57,727 nt of DNA from Sphingopyxis panaciterrulae (GTDB lineage Bacteria; Pseudomonadota; Alphaproteobacteria; Sphingomonadales; Sphingomonadaceae), in contig NZ_JACIJH010000019.1 of the NCBI RefSeq assembly GCF_014199295.1, positions 1 through 57,727 of the forward strand. The letters are read 5' to 3'. Under the pieces are notes generated by a model, which saw nothing but the letters and a program-made list of their open reading frames with translations, ran no database searches and was not told the DNA's origin. Shown in pieces: positions 42,223 to 55,227 of the stretch; within the stretch, counting starts at the first letter, position 1, and each line of letters begins with the position of its first letter. The position numbers were made by a program, and so were the translations under genes.

Positions 42223-43443
42223 GCGGCGCGGGCGCGAGCGAGAAGGCGTTCGACCCGCGGCTGATCGGCGGCGTGATCGCGATCGGGCTGATCGCCTTCG
42301 TCGCGCTGTGGGCGCTGATCGCGCTAGGCCCCCAGCTCAAGAGCGGCAACGACGGGAAGGGGCATGCGCTGTCGCGCGGCGCGCCCGGCTTCGCCGCCAT
42401 CGTCGACCTCGCCGAGCGCGCGGGCGCCGACGTCGAGCTGCGCCGCCGCATCGAACGCTGGCGCGGCGGCGAATGGCAGCCGTTGCTGATCCTGACACCG
42501 ACCCACGAGGCCTTGCCCGGCGAGGTCGCCGGGCTGATCGACGCGCAGGGCGAGGCGCCGGTGCTGGTCGTCCTGCCCAAATGGCGCACCATGCCGATGC
42601 TCGGCGAAGCGCCCAAGCCCGGCTGGTCCGGTCCCGCCTTTCCGGTTCCGCCCCCGGGCCGGCTGCTGCCCGAAGCGCGTTTCGGCACGGTCGAGACCGG
42701 CACGAGCAGCGGCGCGGCAACGCGCGTCCGCGCCGATATCGCCGGGCGGCCGATCGATCTGACGCTTCCCGCCGGCGTCCAGACCGTGACCGGCGACGAC
42801 CTCGAGACATTGGTCGCGGCACCGGGCGGCGGCGCAGTGCTCGCGCGGGCGCGCGACGCCGACCTCTATATTCTCGCCGACCCCGACCTGATCGACAATC
42901 TCGCTTTCGCCTCACGCGACGGAGCGCGCGGCGCCGCGCTGCTGCTCGATGCGATCGCCGAGGACGCGAACGCCGGCGCCCTTGTCTTCGACCTGACGCT
43001 TGCCGGCTTCGGCGGGCAGAAATCGCTGCTCCGCTTCGCCTTCGTGCCCCCCTTCATCGGCATCACCCTCTGCCTGCTCGCCGCGGCCTTGCTCGCGCTG
43101 TGGCAGGTCTGGGTGCGCTTCGGCCCGGCGCTGCGGCCGAGCCGCGCGATTCCGGTATCGAAGGCGGCGCTGATCGCGAACAGCGCCGAACTGATCGCGC
43201 GGGCGGGCCGCGAACTCGAAGGCGCCGGCGCCTATGTCCAGGGCCAGCGCCGCGCCATCGCGCGCCGCCTCCACGCCCCGTCGGGTCTCGACGAGCGCGA
43301 AACCGATAGCTGGATCGACCGGCACCTGTCCGCCGGGCGCGACAGTTTCTCGGCCATCGCGCGGCGCCTGCCGCTCGCGCGCTCCTCCCACGAATTCCTC
43401 GCGGACGCGCAGGCGCTCCACGACATCAGAAAGGATCTTCTGC

Positions 43444-43454
<11 letters not shown>
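42219..43454 (+). CDS. DUF4350-type membrane protein
   Basis: 411 residues from GTG 42219, overlapping the previous stop by 4 bases. An N-terminal membrane helix (~15-35, [20 protein letters not shown]) is followed by a soluble GATase-like domain ([20 protein letters not shown], then [20 protein letters not shown]) and a second membrane helix near ~275 ([20 protein letters not shown]) with a cytoplasmic tail. Matches the DUF4350 layout. Coupled to moxR by an 11-base overlap. Confidence 0.8.
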
Positions 43455-44405
<951 letters not shown>

Positions 44406-44409
<4 letters not shown>

Positions 44410-45737
44410 ACCGAAACGCGACCTATCCGACCCGCCGCGCGATCCTGCTGCTGCTTGCGGGCGCCCCGGTGGCGCTGCTGCTTGGCCTGATGCGGCCCGA
44501 GCTGTGGCTGGTCGCGCCCGGCTGGATCGGCGTCATCCTCGCCTGCCTGATCCTCGACCTGCTGGCGGGCGCCCATCCGCGCGCGCTGTCGCTCGACGCG
44601 CGCTTTCCGCATCAGGTCGGGGTCGGCGATCCCTTCGACCTGCGAATCGTGGCGCGCAGCCGGCGCATATTGCCGGCCGACGCCGAGCTGGCGCTCGCGG
44701 TCGACGAGCGGCTGGCCGCAGGCGGGCGCATCGCCGGCCGCCTGCGCCGCGCCGACGAACCGCAGGCGCTGGTCGCGACGCTGCCGTTGGTCGCGGCGCG
44801 GCGCGGCGAAGCGCGGATCGAGGCGCTGTGGATGCGCTGGCGCGGGCCGCTCGGCCTCGTCTGGAAGCAGCGGCGCTTCGCGGTCGAGGGGCGGATCGCC
44901 GTCGTGCCCAGCCTGCGCGCCGCGAGCGAGGAGGGCAAGCGCCTGTTCCAGCGCAATAGCTGGTTCGGCCTCAGGCAACAGCGGCTGCGCGGCGAAGGCA
45001 GCGAATATGAGGCGCTGACCGAATATCGGGCCGGGATGGACCGGCGCGCGATCGACTGGACCGCCTCGGCGCGCCATCTGAAACTGTTCGCCAAGGAATA
45101 TCGCGTCGAGCGCGACAATCGCGTCGTCCTCGCCATCGATGGCGGGCGGACGATGGCCGAGCCGGTGGACGGCCTGCCACGCGTCGACCGCGCGGTGTCG
45201 GCAGCACTGCTCCTGGCCTATGCGGGGCTCAAGTTCGGCGACCGGATCAGCCTTTTTTCCTTCGCGGCCAAGCCGCAGGCGCTGACCCCCGCCTATATGC
45301 ACATCCAGGATTTCCCGGCGTTGCAGCGCGCCGCGAGCGGCATCGACTATGCCCATGTCGAAAGCAATTTCACCCTCGCGCTCGCCGCGCTCGGTGCCCG
45401 GCTCGAACGGCGCGCGCTGATCGTCCTGTTCACCGAATTCACCGACGCGACGAGCGCCGACCTGATGATCCGTGCCGCCGGGCGGCTGGCGCAGAAGCAT
45501 CGGCTGCTGTTCGTCGTCATCAAGGACGAGGAGCTGGAGAGCGAGGAGCGCCGGCGGCCCGGGAGCGCGACCGATGTCACCCGCGCCAATGTCGCCGCGG
45601 CGATGCTGGCCGGCCGCCAGCTCGTCATCGCGCGGCTCCAGCGGATGGGCGTCGATGTGATCGAGGTTCCCGCGGACGCGATGGGCGCGCGAGTCGTCGA
45701 TGCCTATCTGGGCATCAAGCGGCAGGGCAGCCTGTGA
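44406..45737 (+). CDS. DUF58 / VWA-like protein
   Basis: 443 residues from TTG 44406 (TTGA overlap). Two N-terminal membrane helices lie at ~13-50 ([20 protein letters not shown]). The DUF58 signature is clear ([20 protein letters not shown]). A VWA-like region follows, but the metal-site motif reads AIDGGRTM where D-x-S-x-S is usual, so metal binding may be weakened. It is the expected client of the upstream MoxR ATPase. Confidence 0.9.
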
Positions 45738-46783
45738 CGCCGCCCGATACCTCCGCCGCCGGCCGCACCAGCGCCGCGACGCCGGCCTTTTCGACCGAAC
45801 GCTTCCGCGCCGAGCGCGAGGCCGACTGGATCGCCTTCGACGCGCTGCTCACCCGGCTCGAGAAGAAGGGCGCCCGCGGGCTGTCGAGCGACGAGCTGCT
45901 GCAGCTTCCCTCGCTCTATCGCGCGACGCTCTCTTCGCTGTCGATCGCGCGCGCGACCAGCCTCGACAAGGCGCTGCTCGACCATCTCGAGGCGCTGTCG
46001 ATGCGCGGCTATTTCCTCATCTATGGCGTGCGCCAGTCGCGCCTCGGCCGGCTTGGCCGCTTCCTTCTCCACGACTGGCCCGCCGCGGTGCGCGCGCTGT
46101 GGAAGGAAACGCTGGTCGTCGCGGCGGTGCTGCTGCTCGGCGTGCTGACGAGCTGGGCGCTCGTCGCGAGCCAGCCCGACTGGTATTTCCATTTCATTCC
46201 CGAGGGCATATCCGGTGGGCGCGACCCGCGCGCCAGCGTCGAATATCTGCAGAGCACCCTCGGTCACGGCAAGGCGCCGGCGGGCGAGGAGGAGGGCGCG
46301 CTGCACGTCTTTGCCACCTATCTCTTCACCCACAACAGCCGCGTTTCGATCATGGCCTTCGCGCTCGGCTTCGCCTTCGGGGTGCCGACGCTGATCCTCG
46401 AATATTATCAGGGGCTGTCGCTGGGCGCGATGCTCGCGCTCTTCACCAGCAAGGGGCTCGGCGTCGATTTCGGCGGCTGGCTGTTCATCCACGGGACCAC
46501 CGAGCTGTTCGCCGCGGTACTCGCCGGGGCGGCGGGGCTGCGCATCGGCACCGCGGTCGTCTTTCCCGGCGCGATGGGCCGGCTCGAAGCCGCGGCGGCG
46601 GCGGGACGCACCGCGGGGAAGGTGATGGTCGGGGTGATCGTGATGCTGCTCGCCGCCGGCCTGCTCGAAGGCTTCGGGCGCCAGCTCATCACCGATACGC
46701 TCGTCCGCTATGGCATCGGCACGCTGATGCTGCTCTTCTGGCTCGGCTATTATTATCTTCCGCGCAAGGCGGCGGCGGCATGA
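45734..46783 (+). CDS. Stage II sporulation protein M (SpoIIM/DUF95) family membrane protein
   Basis: 349 residues from GTG 45734 (GTGA overlap). A ~115-residue soluble N terminus is followed by about five or six membrane segments (ETLVVAAVLLLGVLTSWALV, VSIMAFALGFAFGVPTLILE, GKVMVGVIVMLLAAGLLEGF). SpoIIM homologues outside spore formers regularly accompany MoxR/DUF58 and RDD genes. It probably forms a membrane complex with the RDD protein. No sporulation is implied. Confidence 0.87.
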   Translation: MTPPDTSAAGRTSAATPAFSTERFRAEREADWIAFDALLTRLEKKGARGLSSDELLQLPSLYRATLSSLSIARATSLDKALLDHLEALSMRGYFLIYGVRQSRLGRLGRFLLHDWPAAVRALWKETLVVAAVLLLGVLTSWALVASQPDWYFHFIPEGISGGRDPRASVEYLQSTLGHGKAPAGEEEGALHVFATYLFTHNSRVSIMAFALGFAFGVPTLILEYYQGLSLGAMLALFTSKGLGVDFGGWLFIHGTTELFAAVLAGAAGLRIGTAVVFPGAMGRLEAAAAAGRTAGKVMVGVIVMLLAAGLLEGFGRQLITDTLVRYGIGTLMLLFWLGYYYLPRKAAAA

Positions 46784-47649
46784 CGCCCGCCGAGACGCTC
46801 GTCCGGCAGCGCCGCGCGCAGGCGAAGAAGGTCCGCCAGTTCGTGACCCCCGAGGGGGTCGACCTAGAGCTGAAGATCGCCAGTTCGGGCCTGCGGCTCG
46901 GCGCGCTGATCGTCGACATGATGCTGATCGTGGGGGCGCTGATCGTCTTCACGTTGCTGGTGATATGGCTCGGCATCGCGTCGCGATCGGACATCATGGT
47001 CAGCATCTGGATGCTCGGCGGCTTCCTGCTCCGCAACTTCTGGTTCATCGGCTTCGAGCTCGGGCAGCGCGCCGCGACGCCGGGCAAGCGGCTGATGGGC
47101 ATCCGCGTCGTCGCGCGCGACGGCGGGCGGCTGACCGCCGACGCCGTGGTCGCGCGCAACCTGATCCGCGAGCTCGAACTCTTCTTGCCGCTGACCATGA
47201 TCTCGGTCGGCGCGGCCGAGGATATGGTCGGCGCCTGGACCGCGCTGTTCGGCCTTGCCTGGGCGCTGACGCTCAGCCTCTTTCTCTTCTTCAACCGCGA
47301 CCGGATGCGGATGGGCGACCTGATCGCGGGGACGTGGGTGGTCATGGCGACGCGCGCGCGGCTCGACCGCGACATCGCGGCGGGCGAGGCGGCGCAGGCG
47401 ATCCTGTTCGACGATGCCGAGCTTGCGGTCTATGGCATCTACGAACTGCAGGAGCTGGAGCGCGTGCTGCGCACCAGCGACGCCCGGACGATGCGCGAGG
47501 TCGCCGACACGATCCGCGCGAAGATCGGCCGCCCGGTCGCCGAAGAGGATGACGTCTTCCTTATATCCTATTATCGCCAGCTCAAGGCCCGGCTCGAACG
47601 CGGTCTGCTGTTCGGAAAACGCCGCGAGGACAAATATGCCAGTGACTGA
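46780..47649 (+). CDS. RDD-family membrane protein
   Basis: 289 residues from ATG 46780 (ATGA overlap). The RDD domain is at ~28-185: LRLGALIVDMMLIVGALIVF with the first R and D residues, RAATPGKRLMGIRVVARDGG, and RMRMGDLIAGTWVVM. A ~100-residue C-terminal cytoplasmic tail is helical and charged. The stop overlaps the nitroreductase start by 14 bases. Confidence 0.88.
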   Translation: MTPAETLVRQRRAQAKKVRQFVTPEGVDLELKIASSGLRLGALIVDMMLIVGALIVFTLLVIWLGIASRSDIMVSIWMLGGFLLRNFWFIGFELGQRAATPGKRLMGIRVVARDGGRLTADAVVARNLIRELELFLPLTMISVGAAEDMVGAWTALFGLAWALTLSLFLFFNRDRMRMGDLIAGTWVVMATRARLDRDIAAGEAAQAILFDDAELAVYGIYELQELERVLRTSDARTMREVADTIRAKIGRPVAEEDDVFLISYYRQLKARLERGLLFGKRREDKYASD

Positions 47650-48337
47650 CACGCTTCCCCTCTCCTCCCTTGCCGATGCGCTGCACCGGCGTCGTTCGGT
47701 GCGGGCCTTCACCGACCGGCCGGTCGACCCCGCGCTGCTCGCCGACGTGTTCGCGACGGCGCAGCGCGCGCCCTCGGGCGGCAACCTCCAGCCGTGGCAG
47801 GCGACCGTGCTGACCGGCGAGCCATGGCAGGCGATGAAGGACGCCGTCGCGGCGCGCATCGCGATGGGGCGCGAGGGGCAGCAGGCAGAATATGACATCT
47901 ACCCCCGCGGGCTGACCGAGCCGTGGGACGCGCGCCGGTTCGGCGTCGGCGAGGCGCTCTATGCCTCGCTCGGCATCCCGCGCGAAGACAAGCGGGGTCG
48001 GCTCGCGCAATTCATGCATAATTACACCGGCTTCGGGGCGCCGGTGATGCTCTTTCTCCATTGCTCGCGGATCATGGGGCCGCCGCAATGGGCCGACATG
48101 GGAATGTGGCTGCAATCGGTGATGCTGCTGCTCGTCGAACAGGGACTCGCGAGCTGCCCGCAGGAATGCTGGGCGATGTACGGTGCGACGGTCCGTGCGA
48201 CGCTCGGGCTGGGCGACGATCAAATCCTCTTCAGCGGCCTCGCGATCGGCTATGCCGACGAGGCGGCGGCGGTGAACCAGTGGCCGGTGCCGCGCGCCGA
48301 CATCGAAGAAGCAATCGACTGGCGGGGATTTGCCTGA
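47636..48337 (+). CDS. Nitroreductase family protein
   Basis: 233 residues from ATG 47636. FMN-binding motif RRSVRAFTDRPVD at ~20, APSGGNLQPWQATVLTG at ~45-60, then SVMLLLVEQGLASCPQECWA and ILFSGLAIGYADEAAAVNQW. It is an NAD(P)H/FMN-dependent reductase of nitro compounds or quinones in the cytoplasm. Coupling to the membrane operon upstream (14-base overlap) is unusual for this enzyme and may reflect shared regulation rather than function. Confidence 0.9.
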   Translation: MPVTDTLPLSSLADALHRRRSVRAFTDRPVDPALLADVFATAQRAPSGGNLQPWQATVLTGEPWQAMKDAVAARIAMGREGQQAEYDIYPRGLTEPWDARRFGVGEALYASLGIPREDKRGRLAQFMHNYTGFGAPVMLFLHCSRIMGPPQWADMGMWLQSVMLLLVEQGLASCPQECWAMYGATVRATLGLGDDQILFSGLAIGYADEAAAVNQWPVPRADIEEAIDWRGFA

Positions 48338-48850
48338 GTGAACCGGAAACAGGTTTTTTGCTGCACCGCCGCGGTGCTGACGCTGGCCATCGCGGGCTGC
48401 ACCGCGATCCCGACGCCCGAGGCGCCGCCCCCCGCCCCCGCGCCGATCGCGGCCCCGCCGCCACCCGCGCCGACCCCACCCGCCAGGGCGTGGGACGAAC
48501 GCGCGCTCGACGCGGGCGCCTGGCGCTACGACGCGGGCAGCCGCACCGCACGCTTCGTCCAGACCGGCAGCGCGAGCCCGCTCGTCACCCTGGCGTGCAG
48601 CGGCAGCGGCCTACGCCTCTCCGCCGGCCTCGGGTCGGCGGGACAGCCGCTCGACGTGACCCTCAGAACCACGGCGGGCAGCGACCGGCTGCGCTTCGAC
48701 GGCGGCGGGGCCACGCTGCCCGCGCGCGATCCGCGACTCGACCGCATCGCCTTCAGCCGCGGCCGCTTCGCGCTCGAAGCAAGCAACGGCAGCGCGCTGA
48801 CGTTGCCCGTACAGTCGGAAATCGGACGCGTGATCGAGGATTGCCGCTGA
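48338..48850 (+). CDS. Proline-rich lipoprotein of unknown function
   Basis: 170 residues; GTG 48338 immediately follows the nitroreductase stop. The lipobox AIAGC is at ~20. A Pro/Ala linker (~25-50) leads to a beta-rich domain (WRYDAGSRTARFVQTGSASP, RLRFDGGGATLPARDPRLDR) with cysteines near 87 and at 169. No family recognised. It is the last gene of the operon that begins at 41530. Confidence 0.75.
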   Translation: MNRKQVFCCTAAVLTLAIAGCTAIPTPEAPPPAPAPIAAPPPPAPTPPARAWDERALDAGAWRYDAGSRTARFVQTGSASPLVTLACSGSGLRLSAGLGSAGQPLDVTLRTTAGSDRLRFDGGGATLPARDPRLDRIAFSRGRFALEASNGSALTLPVQSEIGRVIEDCR

Positions 48851-48858
48851 GCGCGCTG

Positions 48859-49305
48859 TCAAGCGCCCAGCCGCACCGTTCCGCCGCGAATCCAGCCCCA
48901 GCGGCACGGGCCCTGATATTCGCGCGCATTGGCGACCGAGCGGCCGACGCCGCACATGTCCTTGTCGGTCCCGGGCGCCGCGAAGACGATGCCGAACCAG
49001 GCGTCGTTGTCCGCCGCCTCGCACAGCGACACCGGCGTGCCGCCCGCGAGCCGCGCCTTCACCGCGCGCGTTTCGCCCGGCGCCCAATAGACGTCGGTGC
49101 CGCCGTCCTCGACCCGGCTGATGCTCGAACAGGCGGGCAGGCTGGGGCCTTCGGTGCCGATCATCACCGCGCGCGTCGCAAGCGGCTCGCCGCTCGCGAG
49201 CTTGGCATTGTCGGCGGGTGGCGCGGGCTGCGAGCAGCCGGCGAGCGCTAGCGCCGCAAGCGTCGGGACGAGGAGGGCGGGGCGATGCAGGGGAAGGCGT
49301 GTCAT
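48859..49305 (-). CDS. Small lipoprotein of unknown function
   Basis: 148 residues from ATG at 49305. Lipobox ALAGC follows LLVPTLAALALAGC. The mature part has five further cysteines (PACSSIS, VSLCEAAD, DMCGVG, GPCRWGW) and a YWAPGETRAVKARLAGGTPV segment, compatible with a small disulfide-bonded exported domain. No family recognised. It is convergent with the operon end and divergent from gyrB. Confidence 0.72.
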   Translation of the reverse strand: MTRLPLHRPALLVPTLAALALAGCSQPAPPADNAKLASGEPLATRAVMIGTEGPSLPACSSISRVEDGGTDVYWAPGETRAVKARLAGGTPVSLCEAADNDAWFGIVFAAPGTDKDMCGVGRSVANAREYQGPCRWGWIRGGTVRLGA

Positions 49306-49319
49306 GGCGCCGAAACTAG

Positions 49320-51959
<2,640 letters not shown>

Positions 51960-52065
51960 TCGCCGAAACGGCTAGGCGCAGTTTCCGACCAGCGCGGCGC
52001 TGACGGCTTGCGGCCCGGCGCCCGCGCTGCTTGATGCCGCCCACCTGAATAAGGGGGAGGCCGAT

Positions 52066-52497
52066 ATGCGCCGCTTGATGGTCATGATCCTGCCGCTGCT
52101 GCTCGCGATTCCGGTCGCCGCGCAGGAGCAGGATGCCGACGACAGCGCCGAAATCGGCAGCGGGATGGCGAGCTATTACGGCGACGAACTCGCCGGCAAC
52201 CGCACCGCGAGCGGCGAACGTTTCGACCCCGACGAACTGACCGCCGCGCACCGAACCCTCGCCTTCGGCAGCCGGGTGCGCGTCACCAACCTCGCTAACG
52301 GCAAGAGCGTAATCGTCCGCATCAACGACCGCGGCCCGTTCAGCCGCGGCCGCGTGATCGACGTCAGCGACGCCGCGGCACGCGAGATCGACATGCGGCG
52401 CAGCGGTGTCGCCCGGGTCAGCATGACGCTGCTCGACGGCGAGAGCGAACTCGCCGCGGCGGACAAGACCGAGGGCGCCATCGGCGCCGCCGACTGA
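52066..52497 (+). CDS. RlpA-like septal-ring / double-psi beta-barrel protein
   Basis: 143 residues with a signal peptide (LMVMILPLLLAIPVAAQEQ). The RlpA barrel is clear: GMASYYGDELAGNRTASGER, LAFGSRVRVTNLANGKSV, and INDRGPFSRGRVIDVSDAAA with the catalytic-type DRGPF segment. No SPOR domain is present, so it is a short version. In the periplasm such proteins cleave glycan strands lacking stem peptides. Confidence 0.9.
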   Translation: MRRLMVMILPLLLAIPVAAQEQDADDSAEIGSGMASYYGDELAGNRTASGERFDPDELTAAHRTLAFGSRVRVTNLANGKSVIVRINDRGPFSRGRVIDVSDAAAREIDMRRSGVARVSMTLLDGESELAAADKTEGAIGAAD

Positions 52498-52567
52498 GAC
52501 AATTACGCCCGCTTCCGCGAAAAGGAATCGGTTCTTTCCGGCCATATATTTTCATTTTAAAAAAAAT

Positions 52568-52594
52568 ATTCTATGAATGCGAAATCATATGATT
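52568..52594. promoter_or_regulatory. Tandem palindromes, candidate ArsR-type operator
   Basis: ATTC-TAT-GAAT (52568-52578) and AATCATATGATT (52583-52594) lie directly upstream of the VOC start at 52610, in a strongly AT-rich promoter stretch. Both fit the dyad style bound by small ArsR-family repressors such as the one encoded in the same operon. Confidence 0.5.
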
Positions 52595-52609
52595 CGCAGG
52601 AGAGACGGG

Positions 52610-53083
52610 ATGACCGAGCAGCATCGCCCCAAGGGGCTTTCGAGCGCGATCAGCTATCAGGACAGCAAGGCCGCCTTCCGCTGGCTCGAGGAGGCGTTCG
52701 GATTCGAGCCGCTGTTCGTGCTGCTCGATGCCGACGGCCATCTCGCGCACAGCGAGATGGGCTATGGCACATCGGTGGTCATGGTCGGCAACGAATGGTC
52801 GGACGATCACCGCAGCCCGAAATCGCTGGGCGGCAGGAATACGCAAAGCGTCCACGTCCAGCTCGGCGTCGGCGAGGATATCGACGCGCATTGCGACCGC
52901 GCGCGCAGCGCGGGAGCCGCCATCATCGCCGCGCCGGAAACCCAATTCTACGGCGACCGCACCTATCGCGCCAGGGACCCCGAGGGACATATCTGGACCT
53001 TCGGCGTCACCGTCGAAGCCAAGACCGCGGAGGAATGGGACGCCGAGGGCGGCTTTACCACCAAGACGCGGCTCGACGATTGA
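52610..53083 (+). CDS. VOC (glyoxalase/bleomycin-resistance fold) protein
   Basis: 157 residues from ATG 52610 (AGGAG upstream); a longer start at 52577 would run through the palindromes. VOC/PhnB-like: AISYQDSKAAFRWLEEAFGF at the start, VHVQLGVGEDIDAHCDRARS in the second repeat, and RARDPEGHIWTFG at the end. It probably binds a metal or small ligand. The stop overlaps the ArsR-type TTG start by 4 bases. Confidence 0.88.
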   Translation: MTEQHRPKGLSSAISYQDSKAAFRWLEEAFGFEPLFVLLDADGHLAHSEMGYGTSVVMVGNEWSDDHRSPKSLGGRNTQSVHVQLGVGEDIDAHCDRARSAGAAIIAAPETQFYGDRTYRARDPEGHIWTFGVTVEAKTAEEWDAEGGFTTKTRLDD

Positions 53084-53418
53084 GCGCCGCGCTCGACCGC
53101 ACCCTCGCCGCGCTCGCCGACCCCCAGCGCCGCCGCGCGGTCGAGCTGCTGCGCGAACGGCCGCGCAGCGCCGGCGAGCTCGCGGGTGCGCTCGGCCTCG
53201 CGCCGCCGGCGATGAGCCGTCATCTGCGCGCGCTCAAGGCCGGCGGGCTGGTCGAGGACGCGCACCCCGATTTCGACGCGCGGGTGCGCATCTATCGCCT
53301 GAAGGACGGCGCGACCGACGAGCTCAAGACCTGGCTCGCCGAGACCGAGGCGCGCTGGGCGCACCAGCTCGCGAGCTTCAAGCGCCATATCGAAGGCGGC
53401 GTCGAGGACGGCGCTTGA
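53080..53418 (+). CDS. ArsR-family helix-turn-helix regulator
   Basis: 112 residues from TTG 53080. The winged helix fills the protein: RTLAALADPQRRRAVELLRE, SAGELAGALGLAPPAMSRHL and RALKAGGLVEDAHPDFDARV. No metal-binding cysteine motif is seen, so it is the non-metal type often found beside SRPBCC proteins. It is coupled to both neighbours by 4-base overlaps and probably represses its own operon through the dyads at 52568-52594. Confidence 0.9.
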   Translation: MSAALDRTLAALADPQRRRAVELLRERPRSAGELAGALGLAPPAMSRHLRALKAGGLVEDAHPDFDARVRIYRLKDGATDELKTWLAETEARWAHQLASFKRHIEGGVEDGA

Positions 53419-53897
53419 GCGGCGCGGCGGTCATCGTCGCGCTGCGCGTCGCCGCGACGCCGCTGGCGGCCTTCACCGTCTTTACCCGCGACATCGGCCG
53501 CTGGTGGACGAGCCACCCGCTCTTTCCGCTCTCGCCGAAGGGCGACGGCACGCTCCGTTTCGACCCCGAGGGACCCGGCGGCCGCCTCGTCACCCGCTTC
53601 GCCGACGGCGAGGAATGGGAGATCGGCGCGGTGCGGCGCTGGTCGCCCGGCGAATGCCTCGCCTTCCGCTGGCGTCTGCCGAGCTTCGCGGCCGATCAGG
53701 CGACCGAGGTCGAGATACGCTTCGAAGCGGTGGGCGACGAAACCCGCGTGACCGTCGAGCATCGCGGCTGGGATGCGATCCCGCAGCGCCATGCCGCACG
53801 GCACGGCTTCGAGCTGATGCTGTTCCAGCAGCGGCTGGGCGAGCATTGGCGTCAACTGTTGACGCGTATGGGCGCGATTTCCGCGAACATCGACTGA
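53415..53897 (+). CDS. SRPBCC / AHSA1-like domain protein
   Basis: 160 residues from TTG 53415 (TTGA overlap). AHSA1-type pattern: PLAAFTVFTRDIGRWWTSHP, GEEWEIGAVRRWSPGECLAF, then TEVEIRFEAVGDETRVTVEH and a C-terminal helix QRLGEHWRQLL. The ArsR-plus-SRPBCC pairing is a common module; the hydrophobic cavity probably binds a small ligand. Nothing gene-like is seen in the following 280 bases. Confidence 0.88.
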   Translation: MSGAAVIVALRVAATPLAAFTVFTRDIGRWWTSHPLFPLSPKGDGTLRFDPEGPGGRLVTRFADGEEWEIGAVRRWSPGECLAFRWRLPSFAADQATEVEIRFEAVGDETRVTVEHRGWDAIPQRHAARHGFELMLFQQRLGEHWRQLLTRMGAISANID

Positions 53898-54179
53898 GGC
53901 GCGGGCCAGCGAACGAGTTTCGCCGTCGCCCACGACCTCGGCCCCGCGCTTTTCCGGTAGCTCCGGCGGTCGCAGCCTTCCCTCTTGGGTCCTGTCGCCG
54001 TGAATCGCCGCACGCCCCGGTCAGGCCGGCACGACGACGTCTTCATCGACTCGCCGCACAATGCGCTCGAATGGCCCGCGCAGCCGCCATCTTGCCGAGT
54101 CTGTTCATCTGCCAGAAAGGTTTGACTGAAGACGAGGCGAGCATGCGGGGGCGCTGATACAATCGAAGGGAATAGGGTG

Positions 54180-55082
54180 ATGAGTGTCGTTCGCAAAAGT
54201 CCAAGAATCTTGCTGCTGCTGGCCATGGCTGCCGGGTCAGCGACGGCAAGCCTTGCTGCGCAGCAGGAGGATCCGTCGCAGGACCAGCAGCAGGAAGCGC
54301 CGGAAGGCAATGTCATGACGACCGTCTATGGCACGCTGCCCTCACCGGAAGAGATGACAAAGGGCCCCGAGATCGAAGGCATCATCTCCGCGCGCGGCGA
54401 CGGTCGGATGCAGGTCCGGACCGCCGATGGCAACAACACCATGATCGCCATCACCGAAAACACTCGGATCAAGTCCAGCGGCGGATTCCTGGGCCTCAGC
54501 CGCAACAAGCTTGCCGCGGATTCGCTGCTCAACGGCCTGCCGGTCTCGGTCGAGACCTTGCAGTGGGATGGCGGTCTGGTGGCGAGCGAGGTCGATCTCA
54601 AGAGCAAGGACCTCAGGACCGCGTCGATGATCCATACCGGCACCGACCAGCGCTTTGCCGAACAGACCGCGGCAACCGAGGCGCTGCGCGGCCGCGTGGG
54701 CGATATCGACCAGTATAATGTCAAAAGCACGACGAACGTGAATTTCGACACCGGCAAGGCGGTGCTCTCCGAGCAGGCGAAAGCCGATCTCTGCGCCGCA
54801 GCGAGCCAGGCCGAAGCGACGGACAACGCGTTGCTGCTCGTCGTCGGCTACACCGATTCCACAGGAAGCCAGGAACTGAACCAGGCCCTGAGCGAAAAGC
54901 GCGCCAGCGGCGTCGTCAACTATCTTCAGCAGGCCTGCGGCTGGAAACCCTATCGCATGCTGACCCCGACCGGCATGGCAGAGGCCGATCCGGCGGCGGA
55001 CAACAGCACCTCCGAAGGCAAGGCCCAGAACCGCCGCGTTGCGGTGAATATTCTGGTCAGCAAGGCGGTCGACGGAATTTAA
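54180..55082 (+). CDS. OmpA-family outer-membrane/periplasmic protein
   Basis: 300 residues from ATG 54180 (a GTG just upstream is also in frame). Signal peptide: RILLLLAMAAGSATASLAAQ. A DUF5666-like or OB-type domain is at ~60-125 (IEGIISARGDGRMQVRTADG). The C-terminal OmpA peptidoglycan-binding domain is at ~180-300 (NVNFDTGKAVLSEQAKADLC, VVGYTDSTGSQELNQALSEK, AQNRRVAVNIL). No beta-barrel is evident, so it is a periplasmic cell-wall binder. Confidence 0.87.
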   Translation: MSVVRKSPRILLLLAMAAGSATASLAAQQEDPSQDQQQEAPEGNVMTTVYGTLPSPEEMTKGPEIEGIISARGDGRMQVRTADGNNTMIAITENTRIKSSGGFLGLSRNKLAADSLLNGLPVSVETLQWDGGLVASEVDLKSKDLRTASMIHTGTDQRFAEQTAATEALRGRVGDIDQYNVKSTTNVNFDTGKAVLSEQAKADLCAAASQAEATDNALLLVVGYTDSTGSQELNQALSEKRASGVVNYLQQACGWKPYRMLTPTGMAEADPAADNSTSEGKAQNRRVAVNILVSKAVDGI

Positions 55083-55227
55083 GGCGCATGGGGTGGGCAT
55101 CGCCCACCCCATCGATTCCGGCCCGGAACCGCGCGCGGGGTGGCGACTGCCTCTCCTGTGCAAATCGACGGGCAGGACGGTCGGAGAAGGCCTTGCCCCG
55201 CGCCTCGCACGGCGCCACATCCTTTCC

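Noticed and set aside
53898..54179. Possible sigma-70 promoter (TTGACT at 54122, TACAAT at 54158)
   Set aside because: The spacing of 30 bases is far too long for a normal promoter; nothing else is seen in the gap.
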